From: an uncultured Atopobium sp. | Lineage (GTDB): Bacteria > Actinomycetota > Coriobacteriia > Coriobacteriales > Atopobiaceae | Length of the DNA: 9,347 nt | Assembly: GCA_946647055.1 (NCBI GenBank) | Contig: CAMPCT010000066.1 | Location: 1-9,347, forward strand | Direction: 5' to 3' | Shown: positions 1-7,064 of the stretch, one piece after another | How positions within the stretch are numbered: the first letter of the stretch is position 1 | Layout of the letters: each line of letters opens with the position of its first letter | The notes under the pieces: model-generated | What the model was told of the DNA's origin: nothing | Database searches by the model: none | What the model saw: the letters and a program-made list of their open reading frames with translations, nothing else | Program-made: the position numbers and the translations under genes

Positions 1-986
1 CGGTGGGCGTGCTCACGCAGTATCGTCCCTACCTGCTGCACTCCTACATTGGCACGGGCGAGGCGTGGAACCTCGACGAGCGCGGATCGGGCGTCTCGAT
101 CCTGCCGCCCTATGCCACCGAGAGCGGCGGCGCCTGGTACGAGGGCACGGCCGACGCCGTGTATCGCAACCTCGACTACATCGAGGGCCATGACCCGGAG
201 TACGTGCTCATCCTCTCGGGCGACCAGCTCTATCGCATGGACTATCACGACATGCTCCAGAACCACATCCGTCACGGCGCCGACCTCACCGTCGCCGTCA
301 TGCCGGTGCCCTGGGACGAGGCCTCGCGCTTTGGCATCATCACCCAGGACGAGGACGAGAAGATCCTCAAGTTCACCGAGAAGCCCAAGAACCCCGACAG
401 CAACCTCGCCTCGATGGGCATCTACATCTTCAACACCAAGCTGCTCTGCCAGATGCTGCGCGAGGACGCCGAGGATCCCAACTCCGACCACGACTTTGGC
501 AAGGACATCATCCCCAAGCTGCTCGCGGCCGGCAACCCGCTCTACACCTACCGCTTCGAGGGCTTCTGGCGTGACGTGGGCACCATCGCCAGCTACCACG
601 AGACGTCGATGGAGCTGCTGGGCGAGCACCCCGCGTTCGACCTGTACGCCGAGGAGTTCCCCATCATGAGCAACCTCTCCGTCAGGCCGCCGCACTACAT
701 CGGCCCCGACGGGTCCATCTCCGACGCCATGGTCTCCAACGGCTGCCAGGTCTACGGCACCGTGCGCCACTCGATCCTCTCGACCGACGCCTACGTGGGA
801 CCGCGTGCCGTGGTCGAGGACTCCGTCCTGCTCCCCGGCGCCAAGGTCAAGGCCGGCGCCCACGTGGTCAACGCCATCCTGGGCGAGTACTCCACGGTCG
901 AGGAGAACGCTCGCCTCGGCAGCGTCGACGAGAAGAAGGACACTGCCGTCATCGGGGACAACGTGATCGTCGAAAGGGGTGAGTAG
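1..986 (+). CDS. glgC: Glucose-1-phosphate adenylyltransferase (ADP-glucose pyrophosphorylase) catalytic subunit, 5'-truncated
   Basis: GlgC makes ADP-glucose and pyrophosphate from glucose-1-phosphate and ATP, the committed step of bacterial glycogen synthesis in the cytoplasm. The window enters the gene in mid-frame. Bases 1-2 end a codon, and the visible protein begins [17 protein letters not shown], an internal GlgC segment. About 55 residues, including the N-terminal GGxGxRL nucleotide-binding loop, lie to the left, so the GTG at base 3 is not a start. The catalytic [11 protein letters not shown] segment is present, with its Asp at codon 222-224. FTEKP (substrate-binding Lys at 381-383) and [13 protein letters not shown] are also present. 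The C-terminal third (from about base 690) has the repetitive pattern of a left-handed beta-helix. The visible 327 codons plus the missing part fit the usual length of about 380 residues. It is the first visible gene of the glgC-glgD-glgA operon, and its stop lies 1 nt before the glgD ATG. Its promoter is outside the window. Confidence 0.97.
   Translation, partial: VGVLTQYRPYLLHSYIGTGEAWNLDERGSGVSILPPYATESGGAWYEGTADAVYRNLDYIEGHDPEYVLILSGDQLYRMDYHDMLQNHIRHGADLTVAVMPVPWDEASRFGIITQDEDEKILKFTEKPKNPDSNLASMGIYIFNTKLLCQMLREDAEDPNSDHDFGKDIIPKLLAAGNPLYTYRFEGFWRDVGTIASYHETSMELLGEHPAFDLYAEEFPIMSNLSVRPPHYIGPDGSISDAMVSNGCQVYGTVRHSILSTDAYVGPRAVVEDSVLLPGAKVKAGAHVVNAILGEYSTVEENARLGSVDEKKDTAVIGDNVIVERGE
973..979 (+). 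promoter_or_regulatory. Ribosome binding site that decides the glgD start
   Basis: AAAGGGG lies inside the last glgC codons, 8 nt before the ATG at 988, which is good Shine-Dalgarno spacing. The competing in-frame GTG at 979 would overlap this site and have no spacing. The ATG is therefore preferred, giving a protein that begins MLNKAVGLI, as GlgD proteins usually do. Confidence 0.75.
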
Positions 987-987
987 C

Positions 988-2088
988 ATGCTTAACAAGG
1001 CAGTCGGACTCATTACCTCCAACTACTCCAGCAAGCACCGCTCCGCACTCACCGAGGTGCGTCCCATCGCGTCGCTTCCCTACATGGGCCGCTATCGCGT
1101 GATGGACTTCGTCCTCTCCAACATGGTCAACTGCGGCCTGCGCAACGTCGGCTTCATCATGCCCGACAACTACCGCTCGCTCGTCGACCACATCGACTCG
1201 GGCAAGGACTGGATGCTCAGCCGCAAGAACGGCGGCCTGTACATCCTTCCCGGCTCCTCCTTCGGCGCCACGCGCGCCGGCTATCGCTTCCTGCTGCGCG
1301 ACCTCGTCCAGAACAGGGTCTTCCTGCGCCGCAACAAGGAGCCCTACGTGATCATGGCCACGGCCAACATGATCTACAACATGGACTACGCCAAGCTGGT
1401 CAAGGCCCACGAGGCCTCCGGTGCCGACATCACGCTCGCCACCTTCCATGCCGTCGAGAACGACGACGACGTCGTCTGCCTCGAGTTCAAGGACGGCCGC
1501 CTTGCCTCCATGCATCAGGGTGTCACCTATGGTGACACCGCGTTCCTCGACTGCATGGTCGTCTCGCGCGAGTGGCTCCTCAGCGCCCTCGACACCTACG
1601 CCTCCGTCGACCACCTGGGTCTGCTCGAGGCCATGCAGGACGAGTTCCCCCGCATTGACATCCGTGCCTACGACTTCGAGGGCTACGTGGCGCCGATCTT
1701 CTCGACCGACACCTACTTCCGCCGCAACATGGACCTGCTCGACCCCACGGTGAGCGGCGAGCTCTTCCCGTCCGGCCGCACGGTCATGACCAAGGCCCAC
1801 GACACGCCGCCCGCCAAGTACGAGGCCGGCTGCTACGTGCGCAACTCCATCGTCTCCGCGGGCTGCCGCATCTGGGGTGCCGTCTCCAACTCCATCCTCG
1901 GCCGCAAGGTCGTCGTCGAGCCGGGCGCCACGGTCACCAACTCCATCATCATGCAGGAGTGCGTCATCCACAGCGGCGCGCGCATCGAGAACGCCATCAT
2001 TGACCGCAACAACAACATCCCCGCCGGCACCGAGCTCCGCGGGACTCCCCAGGACATCCTCGTCAAGGAAAAGGGCCACGCACGATGA
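988..2088 (+). CDS. glgD: GlgD, regulatory/non-catalytic ADP-glucose pyrophosphorylase-like subunit
   Basis: A 366-residue paralogue of GlgC. In Firmicutes with glgC-glgD operons, GlgD is known to form a hetero-oligomer with GlgC and raise or tune its activity, while being poorly active alone. The sequence fits this. The N-terminus keeps the family framework (TEVRPIASLPYMGRYRVMDFVLSNMVN, about residues 27-52). However, the phosphate-binding GGxGxRL loop is replaced by GLITSNYSSKHRS. The segment matching GlgC's [10 protein letters not shown] is ATANMIYNMDY (residues 124-134), so the catalytic Asp is Asn127. The C-terminus, with hexapeptide-like repeats such as GCRIWGAVSNSILG and GARIENAII, is the beta-helix domain used in subunit assembly. 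The start at 988 is chosen over a GTG at 979 on ribosome-site spacing and family N-terminus. The stop overlaps the glgA start, so translational coupling is likely. Naming it glgD rather than a second glgC is well supported by these losses. Confidence 0.95.
   Translation: MLNKAVGLITSNYSSKHRSALTEVRPIASLPYMGRYRVMDFVLSNMVNCGLRNVGFIMPDNYRSLVDHIDSGKDWMLSRKNGGLYILPGSSFGATRAGYRFLLRDLVQNRVFLRRNKEPYVIMATANMIYNMDYAKLVKAHEASGADITLATFHAVENDDDVVCLEFKDGRLASMHQGVTYGDTAFLDCMVVSREWLLSALDTYASVDHLGLLEAMQDEFPRIDIRAYDFEGYVAPIFSTDTYFRRNMDLLDPTVSGELFPSGRTVMTKAHDTPPAKYEAGCYVRNSIVSAGCRIWGAVSNSILGRKVVVEPGATVTNSIIMQECVIHSGARIENAIIDRNNNIPAGTELRGTPQDILVKEKGHAR
2065..2075 (+). promoter_or_regulatory. Ribosome binding site of glgA inside the glgD 3' end
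   Basis: AAGGAAAAGGG is a purine-rich Shine-Dalgarno tract whose AAGGG part ends 9 nt before the glgA ATG at 2085. It lies in the last codons of glgD. With the ATGA stop/start overlap at 2085-2088, it indicates translational coupling of the two genes. Confidence 0.7.
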
Positions 2089-3572
2089 CAACTAGAAGGA
2101 AGCTCAGGGTTCTCTTCGCGACCTCCGAGGCGACGCCGTTCGCAAAGACGGGTGGCCTTGGCGACGTGGGCGGCGCCCTGCCGCCCGCGCTCAAGCGCGC
2201 CGGGTGCAAGGTGTCCGTCGTCATGCCCAAGTACTCCACCATCCCCTGGCACTTCATCGAGAAGATGACGCATGTCGCCGAGTTTGGCGTGCCGCTGGCA
2301 TGGCGCAACGTGTGGTGCGGCGTCGAGCACCTCACCTACCGCGACATCGACTTCTACTTCATCGACAACGAGGACTACTTCAAGCGCGACGCCTGCTACG
2401 GGCACTTCGACGACGGCGAGCGCTTCGCCTTCTTCTCGAAGGCCATCCTCGAGGCCATGGAGCACGTCGAGGGCATGCGCTGCGACGTCCTGCACTGCAA
2501 CGACTGGCAGACCGCCCTGGCCCCCGTCTTCCTGCGCGAGTTCTATCGCGGGATCGACTACATGGACAACGTCAAGACCATCTTCTCGATTCACAACGTG
2601 CAGTTCCAGGGCCAGTACTCCGACACCATGCTGAGCGACGTGCTTGGCCTCACCGGCACCCCCGCCGCAGACCAGCTGCGCATGGACGCCACCTCGATCG
2701 ACTTCATGAAGGGCGCCTGCCTCTACTCGGACATGCTGTCCACGGTGAGCCCCACCTACGCCAACGAGCTCAAGACCCCGTACTACGGCGAGCACCTCGA
2801 GTGGGTGTTCCAGCAGCGCGCGGACTCCCTCCACGGCGTCCTCAACGGCATCGACATGTCCGACTGGAACCCCGTGTCCGACCCGCGCCTCGTCCAGAAC
2901 TTCTCGGCCAAGGACCTCTCGGGCAAGGCCGCCTGCAAGGCCGCGCTCCAGCAGGAGCTGGGCCTCGCCGTCGACCCCGAGCGCCCGCTCGTGGTCAACG
3001 TCGGTCGCCTCACCAAGCAGAAGGGCCTCGACCTGGTCAACTACGCGTTCGAGAACTTCATGTCGCGTGGCATCCAGATTGCCGTCCTAGGCACGGGCGA
3101 CCCCAAGTTCGAGGACTCGCTGCGCTACTTCGCCAGCAGGTATCCCGGCCAGACGGCGGCGTGCATCACCTTTGACAACGACCTTGCCCACCGCATGTAC
3201 GCGGGCGCGGACCTGTTCCTGATGCCGTCGCAGTTTGAGCCCTGCGGCCTCTCCCAGATGATCTCGATGCGCTATGGCACCCTGCCCGTGGTGCGCGAGA
3301 CGGGCGGCCTGGCCGACTCCGTCCACGCCTACAACAAGTTCACGGGCGAGGGCGACGGCTTCAGCTTCGCCAACTTCAACGCCGACGAGATGGCGAGCTG
3401 CCTGCTCGAGGCCTGCGAGGTCTTCTGGACCCAGAAGGACGTGTGGCAGCAGCTGCAGCGCCAGGCCATGTCCATCGACTGGGGCTGGGGCAACGCGGCC
3501 AACGACTACCTCGACCTCTACCACATGCTTCATCCCGAGGTCACCCGTTACGTCAAGCGGCGCAACATCTAG
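2085..3572 (+). CDS. glgA: Glycogen synthase (ADP-glucose:alpha-1,4-glucan glucosyltransferase, GT5)
   Basis: GlgA adds glucosyl units from ADP-glucose to the non-reducing end of alpha-1,4-glucan. The 495-residue protein is close to the usual length of about 480 and has both GT-B lobes. The N-terminal GT5 lobe starts at RVLFATSEATPFAKTGGLGDV and carries the ADP-glucose-binding KTGGL at residues 21-25. HCNDWQTALAPVFLR and IHNVQFQGQY follow, as in the family. The C-terminal GT1-type lobe has VGRLTKQKGLD (about 306-316, with the phosphate-binding Arg/Lys pair) and FEPCGLSQMISMRYGTLPVVRETGGL (Glu385 and downstream), the E-x7-E-like donor site. The start is fixed by the ATGA overlap with glgD and by the family N-terminus. 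It is the last gene before a strong terminator, so it closes the glgCDA transcription unit. No frameshift or missing key residue is visible. Confidence 0.98.
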   Translation: MTTRRKLRVLFATSEATPFAKTGGLGDVGGALPPALKRAGCKVSVVMPKYSTIPWHFIEKMTHVAEFGVPLAWRNVWCGVEHLTYRDIDFYFIDNEDYFKRDACYGHFDDGERFAFFSKAILEAMEHVEGMRCDVLHCNDWQTALAPVFLREFYRGIDYMDNVKTIFSIHNVQFQGQYSDTMLSDVLGLTGTPAADQLRMDATSIDFMKGACLYSDMLSTVSPTYANELKTPYYGEHLEWVFQQRADSLHGVLNGIDMSDWNPVSDPRLVQNFSAKDLSGKAACKAALQQELGLAVDPERPLVVNVGRLTKQKGLDLVNYAFENFMSRGIQIAVLGTGDPKFEDSLRYFASRYPGQTAACITFDNDLAHRMYAGADLFLMPSQFEPCGLSQMISMRYGTLPVVRETGGLADSVHAYNKFTGEGDGFSFANFNADEMASCLLEACEVFWTQKDVWQQLQRQAMSIDWGWGNAANDYLDLYHMLHPEVTRYVKRRNI

Positions 3573-3582
3573 TTCGTGATGG

Positions 3583-3621
3583 GAACGCTCCCCCTGGCGA
3601 CAGGGGGAGCGTTCGCTTTTT
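3583..3621 (+). terminator. Rho-independent terminator after glgA
   Basis: A perfect 14-bp stem has a left arm at 3583-3596 (GAACGCTCCCCCTG) and a right arm at 3601-3614. The loop is the GNRA-type tetraloop GCGA (3597-3600). The stem is followed by GC and five T residues (3617-3621). It begins 11 nt after the glgA stop and should end most glgCDA transcripts. The next gene starts only 15 nt after the T run. Confidence 0.9.
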
Positions 3622-3636
3622 AACGGAAGAGAGCCA

Positions 3637-6600
3637 ATGAGGGCCTACCATAACACCCGCGACCAGGCTTGTCGCATCCCCTTCGGCGCCGTCGAGCGTG
3701 GCGGCGCCGTTTCCTTGGCCATTGAAGTCCGTGACGAGGTGCCCGCCTCCTGCGACCTGCGCGTCTGGGTCGACGGCGAGGGGGAGACCCTGTACCCCAT
3801 GGAGGGCACGCCCCTCGACGGGGGCATGCGGTTCTCCGTGGAGCTGGAGCCGGAGAAGCCCGCCATCCTGTGGTACTCCTTCGCCCTGCGCATGGCAGAC
3901 GGTCGCACGCTCTGGTACTGCCCCGCCCCGGGACGCGTGGGAGGGGAGGGGGTCCTGCGCGACTGGCTCGAGTCGTCCTTCCAGATGACCGTCTACGAGC
4001 CCCGCGAGGTCGAGCCGGATTGGATTGACGGTGGCATCGTCTACCAGATCTTCCCCGACCGCTTCGCCCGCGGCGCCGACTGGCGCGAGCGCGTGGACGA
4101 GGCCCTTCGCCTCCATCCCAATGGCCCTGGCAGGGCGCTCGTCGAGGACTGGGACACGCCTCCGCGCTATCGCCGCAACGAGGACGCGACCATCCGCGAG
4201 TGGGACTTCTACGGGGGCACGCTCTCGGGCGTTCGCGAGAAGCTCGGCTACCTGAGCGAGCTTGGCGTCACCGCCCTCTACCTCAACCCCATCTTCGAGG
4301 CGGCCAGCTGGCATCGCTATGACACGGGCGACTACCTGCAGGTCGACCCGATGCTGGGTGACGAGGACGAGTTCCGCGCGCTCTGCGACGAGGCGAGGGC
4401 CCTGGGCATCTCGGTGATCCTCGACGGCGTGTTCAACCACGCCGGACGCGACTCGCGCTACTTCAACGCCTTTGGCAACTACGACGACGTCGGTGCGGCG
4501 CAGAGCAAGGACTCGCCGTACCGGACCTGGTTCAAGATCGGCCCGGATGGAGAGTACCTCAGCTGGTGGGGCGTCAAGGACCTGCCCGACTTCGAGGAGA
4601 ACGACCAGGGCTATCGCGACTTCGTCTTTGGCGAGGACGGCCCGGTGCGCCACTGGCTGCGTGCCGGCGCCAGCGGCTGGCGCCTCGACGTGGTGGACGA
4701 GCTGCCCGACGACTTCGTCGTCGAGCTCACCGCGGCGGCACGCGAGGAGCGTCCGGACGCGCTTGTCCTGGGCGAGGTATGGGAGGACGCCTCCCACAAG
4801 GTGAGCTACGACAAGCTGCGCCGCTACTTCCTGGGCGACGAGCTCGACTGCGTCATGAACTACCACCTGCGCGACGCACTCCTGGGCTATGTGCTGGGCT
4901 TCGCCTCGGCGCGCGACCTCAACGAGCGCATCGAGTCCATCCGTGAGAACTATCCCCCACAGGCCTTTGCCCGCGCGCTCAACATGCTGGGCAGCCACGA
5001 CACCGAGCGCGTCTTCACCATACTGGGCGGGGCTCCCGCCAAGGACTCGCTCTCGGACGACGAGCGCGCTGCCTATCGCCTCCCCGACAACCAGCGCGGC
5101 CTTGCCAAGGGACGCCTCTGGCTCTCCGCCCTGCTGCAGATGACGCTGCCCGGCATCCCCTGCATCTACTACGGTGACGAGGCGGGCGTCGAGGGCTACG
5201 CAGACCCCTACAACCGCTCCACCTATCCCTGGGGTCACGAGGATCGCGACTGCCAGACCATCTATCGCAACGCCGCCATGCTGCGCCGCACGCTCCCCAT
5301 GTTCCGCGATGGCGACATCAAGCTGCTCGACCTGGGCGATGACGTCTTTGGCTTCTCGCGCACGAGCGCGACCACGGGGGAGAGCGCCGTGGTGCTGGTC
5401 AACCGCAGCCTCCAGCACGTGCATGAGGTCACGGTTCCCATGATGGGGGAGCGCGTGGACGACGTGGTGAACGGCTACGAGGTGCCGGTCGAGGACGGCA
5501 GGGCGCGCGTGATGCTGCGCCAGCTGGGTTCGACCGTTCTGTACTTCCACGGCTCCGGGCTGGGGCTCGAGCCCGAGCGCGGCTCGAACGTCATCTGCCA
5601 CATCACGTCGGTCCCCAACGACGGGCTTCCGGGGACGCTCGGTGCGCCGGCCCGTGCGTTTTGCGACTGGCTGGCGGACTGCGGCCAGAAGTACTGGCAG
5701 ATCCTGCCCGTCAACCCGACGGACCGCTTTGGCAGCCCCTACGCGGGACTCTCGGCCTTTGCCGGCAACACGGCCCTGCTCGAGGGCGGCGAGAGGGACA
5801 TCCCCACGAGTGTGGGCAAGCTGGGGCCGCGCGAGCGCGAGGCCTTCGACGCCTTCTGCGCGCACGAGGCCGACTGGCTCGACCCCTATGTCGCCTTCAT
5901 GGCCATCAAGGACCTGGTGGGGGAGGGCATCTGCTGGCAGGAGTGGCCCAAGCGCTATCGCAGCTGGTCGCCCAAGCTCCTCGACGACCCCAAGCTCGCA
6001 AGGGGCATCGAGCATCATCGCCTGGCGCAGTTTGCGTTCCAGCTCCAGCTCGACGACCTGCTCGGCTATGCGCACAGGCTGGGCATCCACATCGTGGGCG
6101 ACATGCCCATGTACGTCTCGGCGGACTCGTCCGACGTCTGGGCACATCCCGAGATCTTCCAGCTCGACGACGAGGGCCGGCCGGCAGTGCTCGCCGGCGC
6201 CCCGCCCGACGCCTTTGCCGAGGAGGGCCAGCTGTGGGGCAACCCCGTGTATCGCTGGGACGTCCTCGCCGCATCGGGCTACGACTGGTGGATGCGCCGC
6301 TTCGAGCGGGCGCTTGCCCTCTACGACTACGTGCGTCTCGACCACTTCCTGGGCTTCTCGGCGTTCTATGCCATCGAGCGCGGGGCAAACGCCAAGGAGG
6401 GCACGTGGAGGCCCGGTCCGGGTCGCGCCCTCTTCGAGGCCGCATACGAGCGCTTTGGCGACCTGCCCTTCATTGCGGAGGACCTGGGCGTGCTCACTCC
6501 CGCGGCGCGGTCGCTGGTGACGAGCTGTGGGTTCTATGGCATGGACGTGATGCAGTTCGCGCAGGGCGACGTACGTGCCGGATGGCGCTGCGTGCCGGGC

Positions 6601-6900
6601 AAGCTGGCCTATGTTGCCACGCATGACACCCAGACGCTGGTTGGCTGGTGCGAGAAGGCCTACGGGCAGGCGCGCGAGGATGCCAGGCGCACGGCTCGCG
6701 ACCTCCTGCGCGTCGCCGCCGAGACCACGGCTCCCATCTGCGTGTACCAGCTGCAGGACGTCTGCCTGCTGGGCGACGAGGCACGTATGAACGTTCCGGG
6801 CACCTCAGAGGGCAACTGGACCTGGTGCGCGGACGCGGCGGACCTCGAGCGTGCCCGCGACTACCTGCGTCAGATCACGGAGGAGAGCGACCGGGCATAG
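3637..6900 (+). CDS. Bifunctional GH13 alpha-glucan hydrolase/debranching enzyme fused to GH77 4-alpha-glucanotransferase
   Basis: A 1087-residue cytoplasmic protein with no signal peptide or membrane segment. Residues 1 to about 125 form an Ig-like N-terminal domain, as in neopullulanase and cyclomaltodextrinase. Residues about 130-540 are a GH13 barrel with all conserved regions: DGVFNH (263-268), GWRLDVVDE with Arg349 and nucleophile Asp351, GEVW with acid/base Glu380, and GSHDTE with Asp455. A C-terminal beta domain runs to about 638. After about 10 linker residues (639-648), a MalQ/amylomaltase domain (about 649-1087) carries YWQILPVNPT, the RLDHFLGF nucleophile Asp902, AEDLG acid/base Glu948, THD Asp997 and the terminal RMNVPGTSEGNWTW. 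Both active sites look intact. The GH77 part is about 440 residues, compact beside free-standing amylomaltases of about 500, and seems to lack part of the insertion before RMNVPG. Such fusions are annotated elsewhere as GlgX/4-alpha-glucanotransferase. Whether the GH13 half cuts alpha-1,6 or alpha-1,4 bonds cannot be settled here. The ribosome site is GGAAGAG (3625-3631). Position after glgCDA suggests a role in glycogen turnover. Confidence 0.94.
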   Translation: MRAYHNTRDQACRIPFGAVERGGAVSLAIEVRDEVPASCDLRVWVDGEGETLYPMEGTPLDGGMRFSVELEPEKPAILWYSFALRMADGRTLWYCPAPGRVGGEGVLRDWLESSFQMTVYEPREVEPDWIDGGIVYQIFPDRFARGADWRERVDEALRLHPNGPGRALVEDWDTPPRYRRNEDATIREWDFYGGTLSGVREKLGYLSELGVTALYLNPIFEAASWHRYDTGDYLQVDPMLGDEDEFRALCDEARALGISVILDGVFNHAGRDSRYFNAFGNYDDVGAAQSKDSPYRTWFKIGPDGEYLSWWGVKDLPDFEENDQGYRDFVFGEDGPVRHWLRAGASGWRLDVVDELPDDFVVELTAAAREERPDALVLGEVWEDASHKVSYDKLRRYFLGDELDCVMNYHLRDALLGYVLGFASARDLNERIESIRENYPPQAFARALNMLGSHDTERVFTILGGAPAKDSLSDDERAAYRLPDNQRGLAKGRLWLSALLQMTLPGIPCIYYGDEAGVEGYADPYNRSTYPWGHEDRDCQTIYRNAAMLRRTLPMFRDGDIKLLDLGDDVFGFSRTSATTGESAVVLVNRSLQHVHEVTVPMMGERVDDVVNGYEVPVEDGRARVMLRQLGSTVLYFHGSGLGLEPERGSNVICHITSVPNDGLPGTLGAPARAFCDWLADCGQKYWQILPVNPTDRFGSPYAGLSAFAGNTALLEGGERDIPTSVGKLGPREREAFDAFCAHEADWLDPYVAFMAIKDLVGEGICWQEWPKRYRSWSPKLLDDPKLARGIEHHRLAQFAFQLQLDDLLGYAHRLGIHIVGDMPMYVSADSSDVWAHPEIFQLDDEGRPAVLAGAPPDAFAEEGQLWGNPVYRWDVLAASGYDWWMRRFERALALYDYVRLDHFLGFSAFYAIERGANAKEGTWRPGPGRALFEAAYERFGDLPFIAEDLGVLTPAARSLVTSCGFYGMDVMQFAQGDVRAGWRCVPGKLAYVATHDTQTLVGWCEKAYGQAREDARRTARDLLRVAAETTAPICVYQLQDVCLLGDEARMNVPGTSEGNWTWCADAADLERARDYLRQITEESDRA

Positions 6901-6904
6901 GTTT

Positions 6905-6929
6905 ACGCGACTCTAGGCACACGCGACTC
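6905..6929 (+). repeat. Short direct repeat ACGCGACTC x2
   Basis: ACGCGACTC occurs at 6905-6913 and again at 6921-6929, a 16-nt period, starting 4 nt after the stop of the fusion gene and just before the long inverted repeat. The copies are exact over 9 bases. They could be a remnant of a duplication tied to the palindrome, or a protein-binding site. Function is unknown. Confidence 0.6.
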
Positions 6930-6999
6930 CAATTGTTGCCCAAGGGACCAAAACGCGGGGTGATTTGCCCCCAGTTTTGGTCCCTTGGGCAACATGTTG
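6930..6999. repeat. Long perfect inverted repeat (hairpin element) between the fusion gene and mfd
   Basis: A 21-bp arm at 6934-6954 (begins TGTTGCCC, ends CAAAAC) is exactly complementary to 6974-6994. The spacer 6955-6973 contains GGGG (6957-6960) and CCCC (6968-6971), which can extend the hairpin. Outside a small internal loop, CAA (6930-6932) can pair with TTG (6997-6999). The structure spans nearly the whole stretch from 30 to 99 nt after the stop of the fusion gene. The right arm is not followed by a T run, so it is not a standard terminator as a whole. It could be a dispersed palindromic (REP/MITE-like) element, an mRNA 3'-end stabiliser, or a bidirectional terminator. The sequence pairing is certain and its role is not. 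Confidence 0.9.
6957..6978 (+). terminator. Possible small terminator nested in the long palindrome
   Basis: GGGG (6957-6960), a 7-nt loop and CCCC (6968-6971) form a short G+C stem. It is followed by CAG and TTTT (6975-6978). Read on the opposite strand, the same stem is followed by GCGTTTT. This gives a weak bidirectional terminator layout for the end of the upstream gene. The stem is short and the T run is only four, so it is tentative. Confidence 0.35.
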
Positions 7000-7052
7000 T
7001 TCCGGGCACGTGACGCCACCGGCTGCGCGGGGGAGCATCCACCCACTTGCAC

Positions 7053-7058
7053 TACAAT
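7053..7058 (+). promoter_or_regulatory. Probable -10 element of mfd (TACAAT)
   Basis: TACAAT differs from the TATAAT consensus at one base and is a rare A/T-containing hexamer in a GC-rich gap. It ends 6 nt before the mfd ATG, so transcription would begin at about the first base of the start codon. No convincing TTGACA-like -35 box lies 16-18 nt upstream, where the sequence is G-rich. The call rests on the -10 match and its position alone. Confidence 0.4.
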
Positions 7059-7064
7059 GGGACC

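Noticed and set aside
3..5. GTG at base 3 as a start of glgC
   Set aside because: It encodes the Val of the internal GlgC segment TVGVLTQY; bases 1-2 complete the preceding Thr codon if base 0 is A. The true start lies outside the window.
979..981. GTG start for glgD overlapping the glgC stop
   Set aside because: It would overlap its own ribosome site and add three residues not typical of GlgD; the ATG at 988 has 8-nt spacing to AAAGGGG.
949..2834. Overlapping minus-strand open frames opposite glgD and glgA
   Set aside because: Low-complexity Val/Asp/Gly-rich translations in register with the sense codons; no motif and no ribosome site of note.
3553..6624. Open frame of about 1020 codons on the minus strand, antisense to the GH13-GH77 gene
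   Set aside because: High-GC coding DNA with G/C third positions leaves few stops in the antisense frame. The translation has no recognisable family, is rich in Val/Ala/Gly/Arg, and lies opposite a gene with two intact catalytic sites.
6990..6999. CAACATGTTG 10-base palindrome overlapping the right arm of the long inverted repeat
   Set aside because: Half of it is part of the long stem, so it is not treated as an independent operator.
7007..7012. CACGTG hexamer palindrome upstream of mfd
   Set aside because: A 6-base palindrome is expected by chance in GC-rich DNA, and no longer dyad surrounds it.
7057..7059. ATG just upstream of the mfd start
   Set aside because: It is in another frame and meets a stop after 13 codons.
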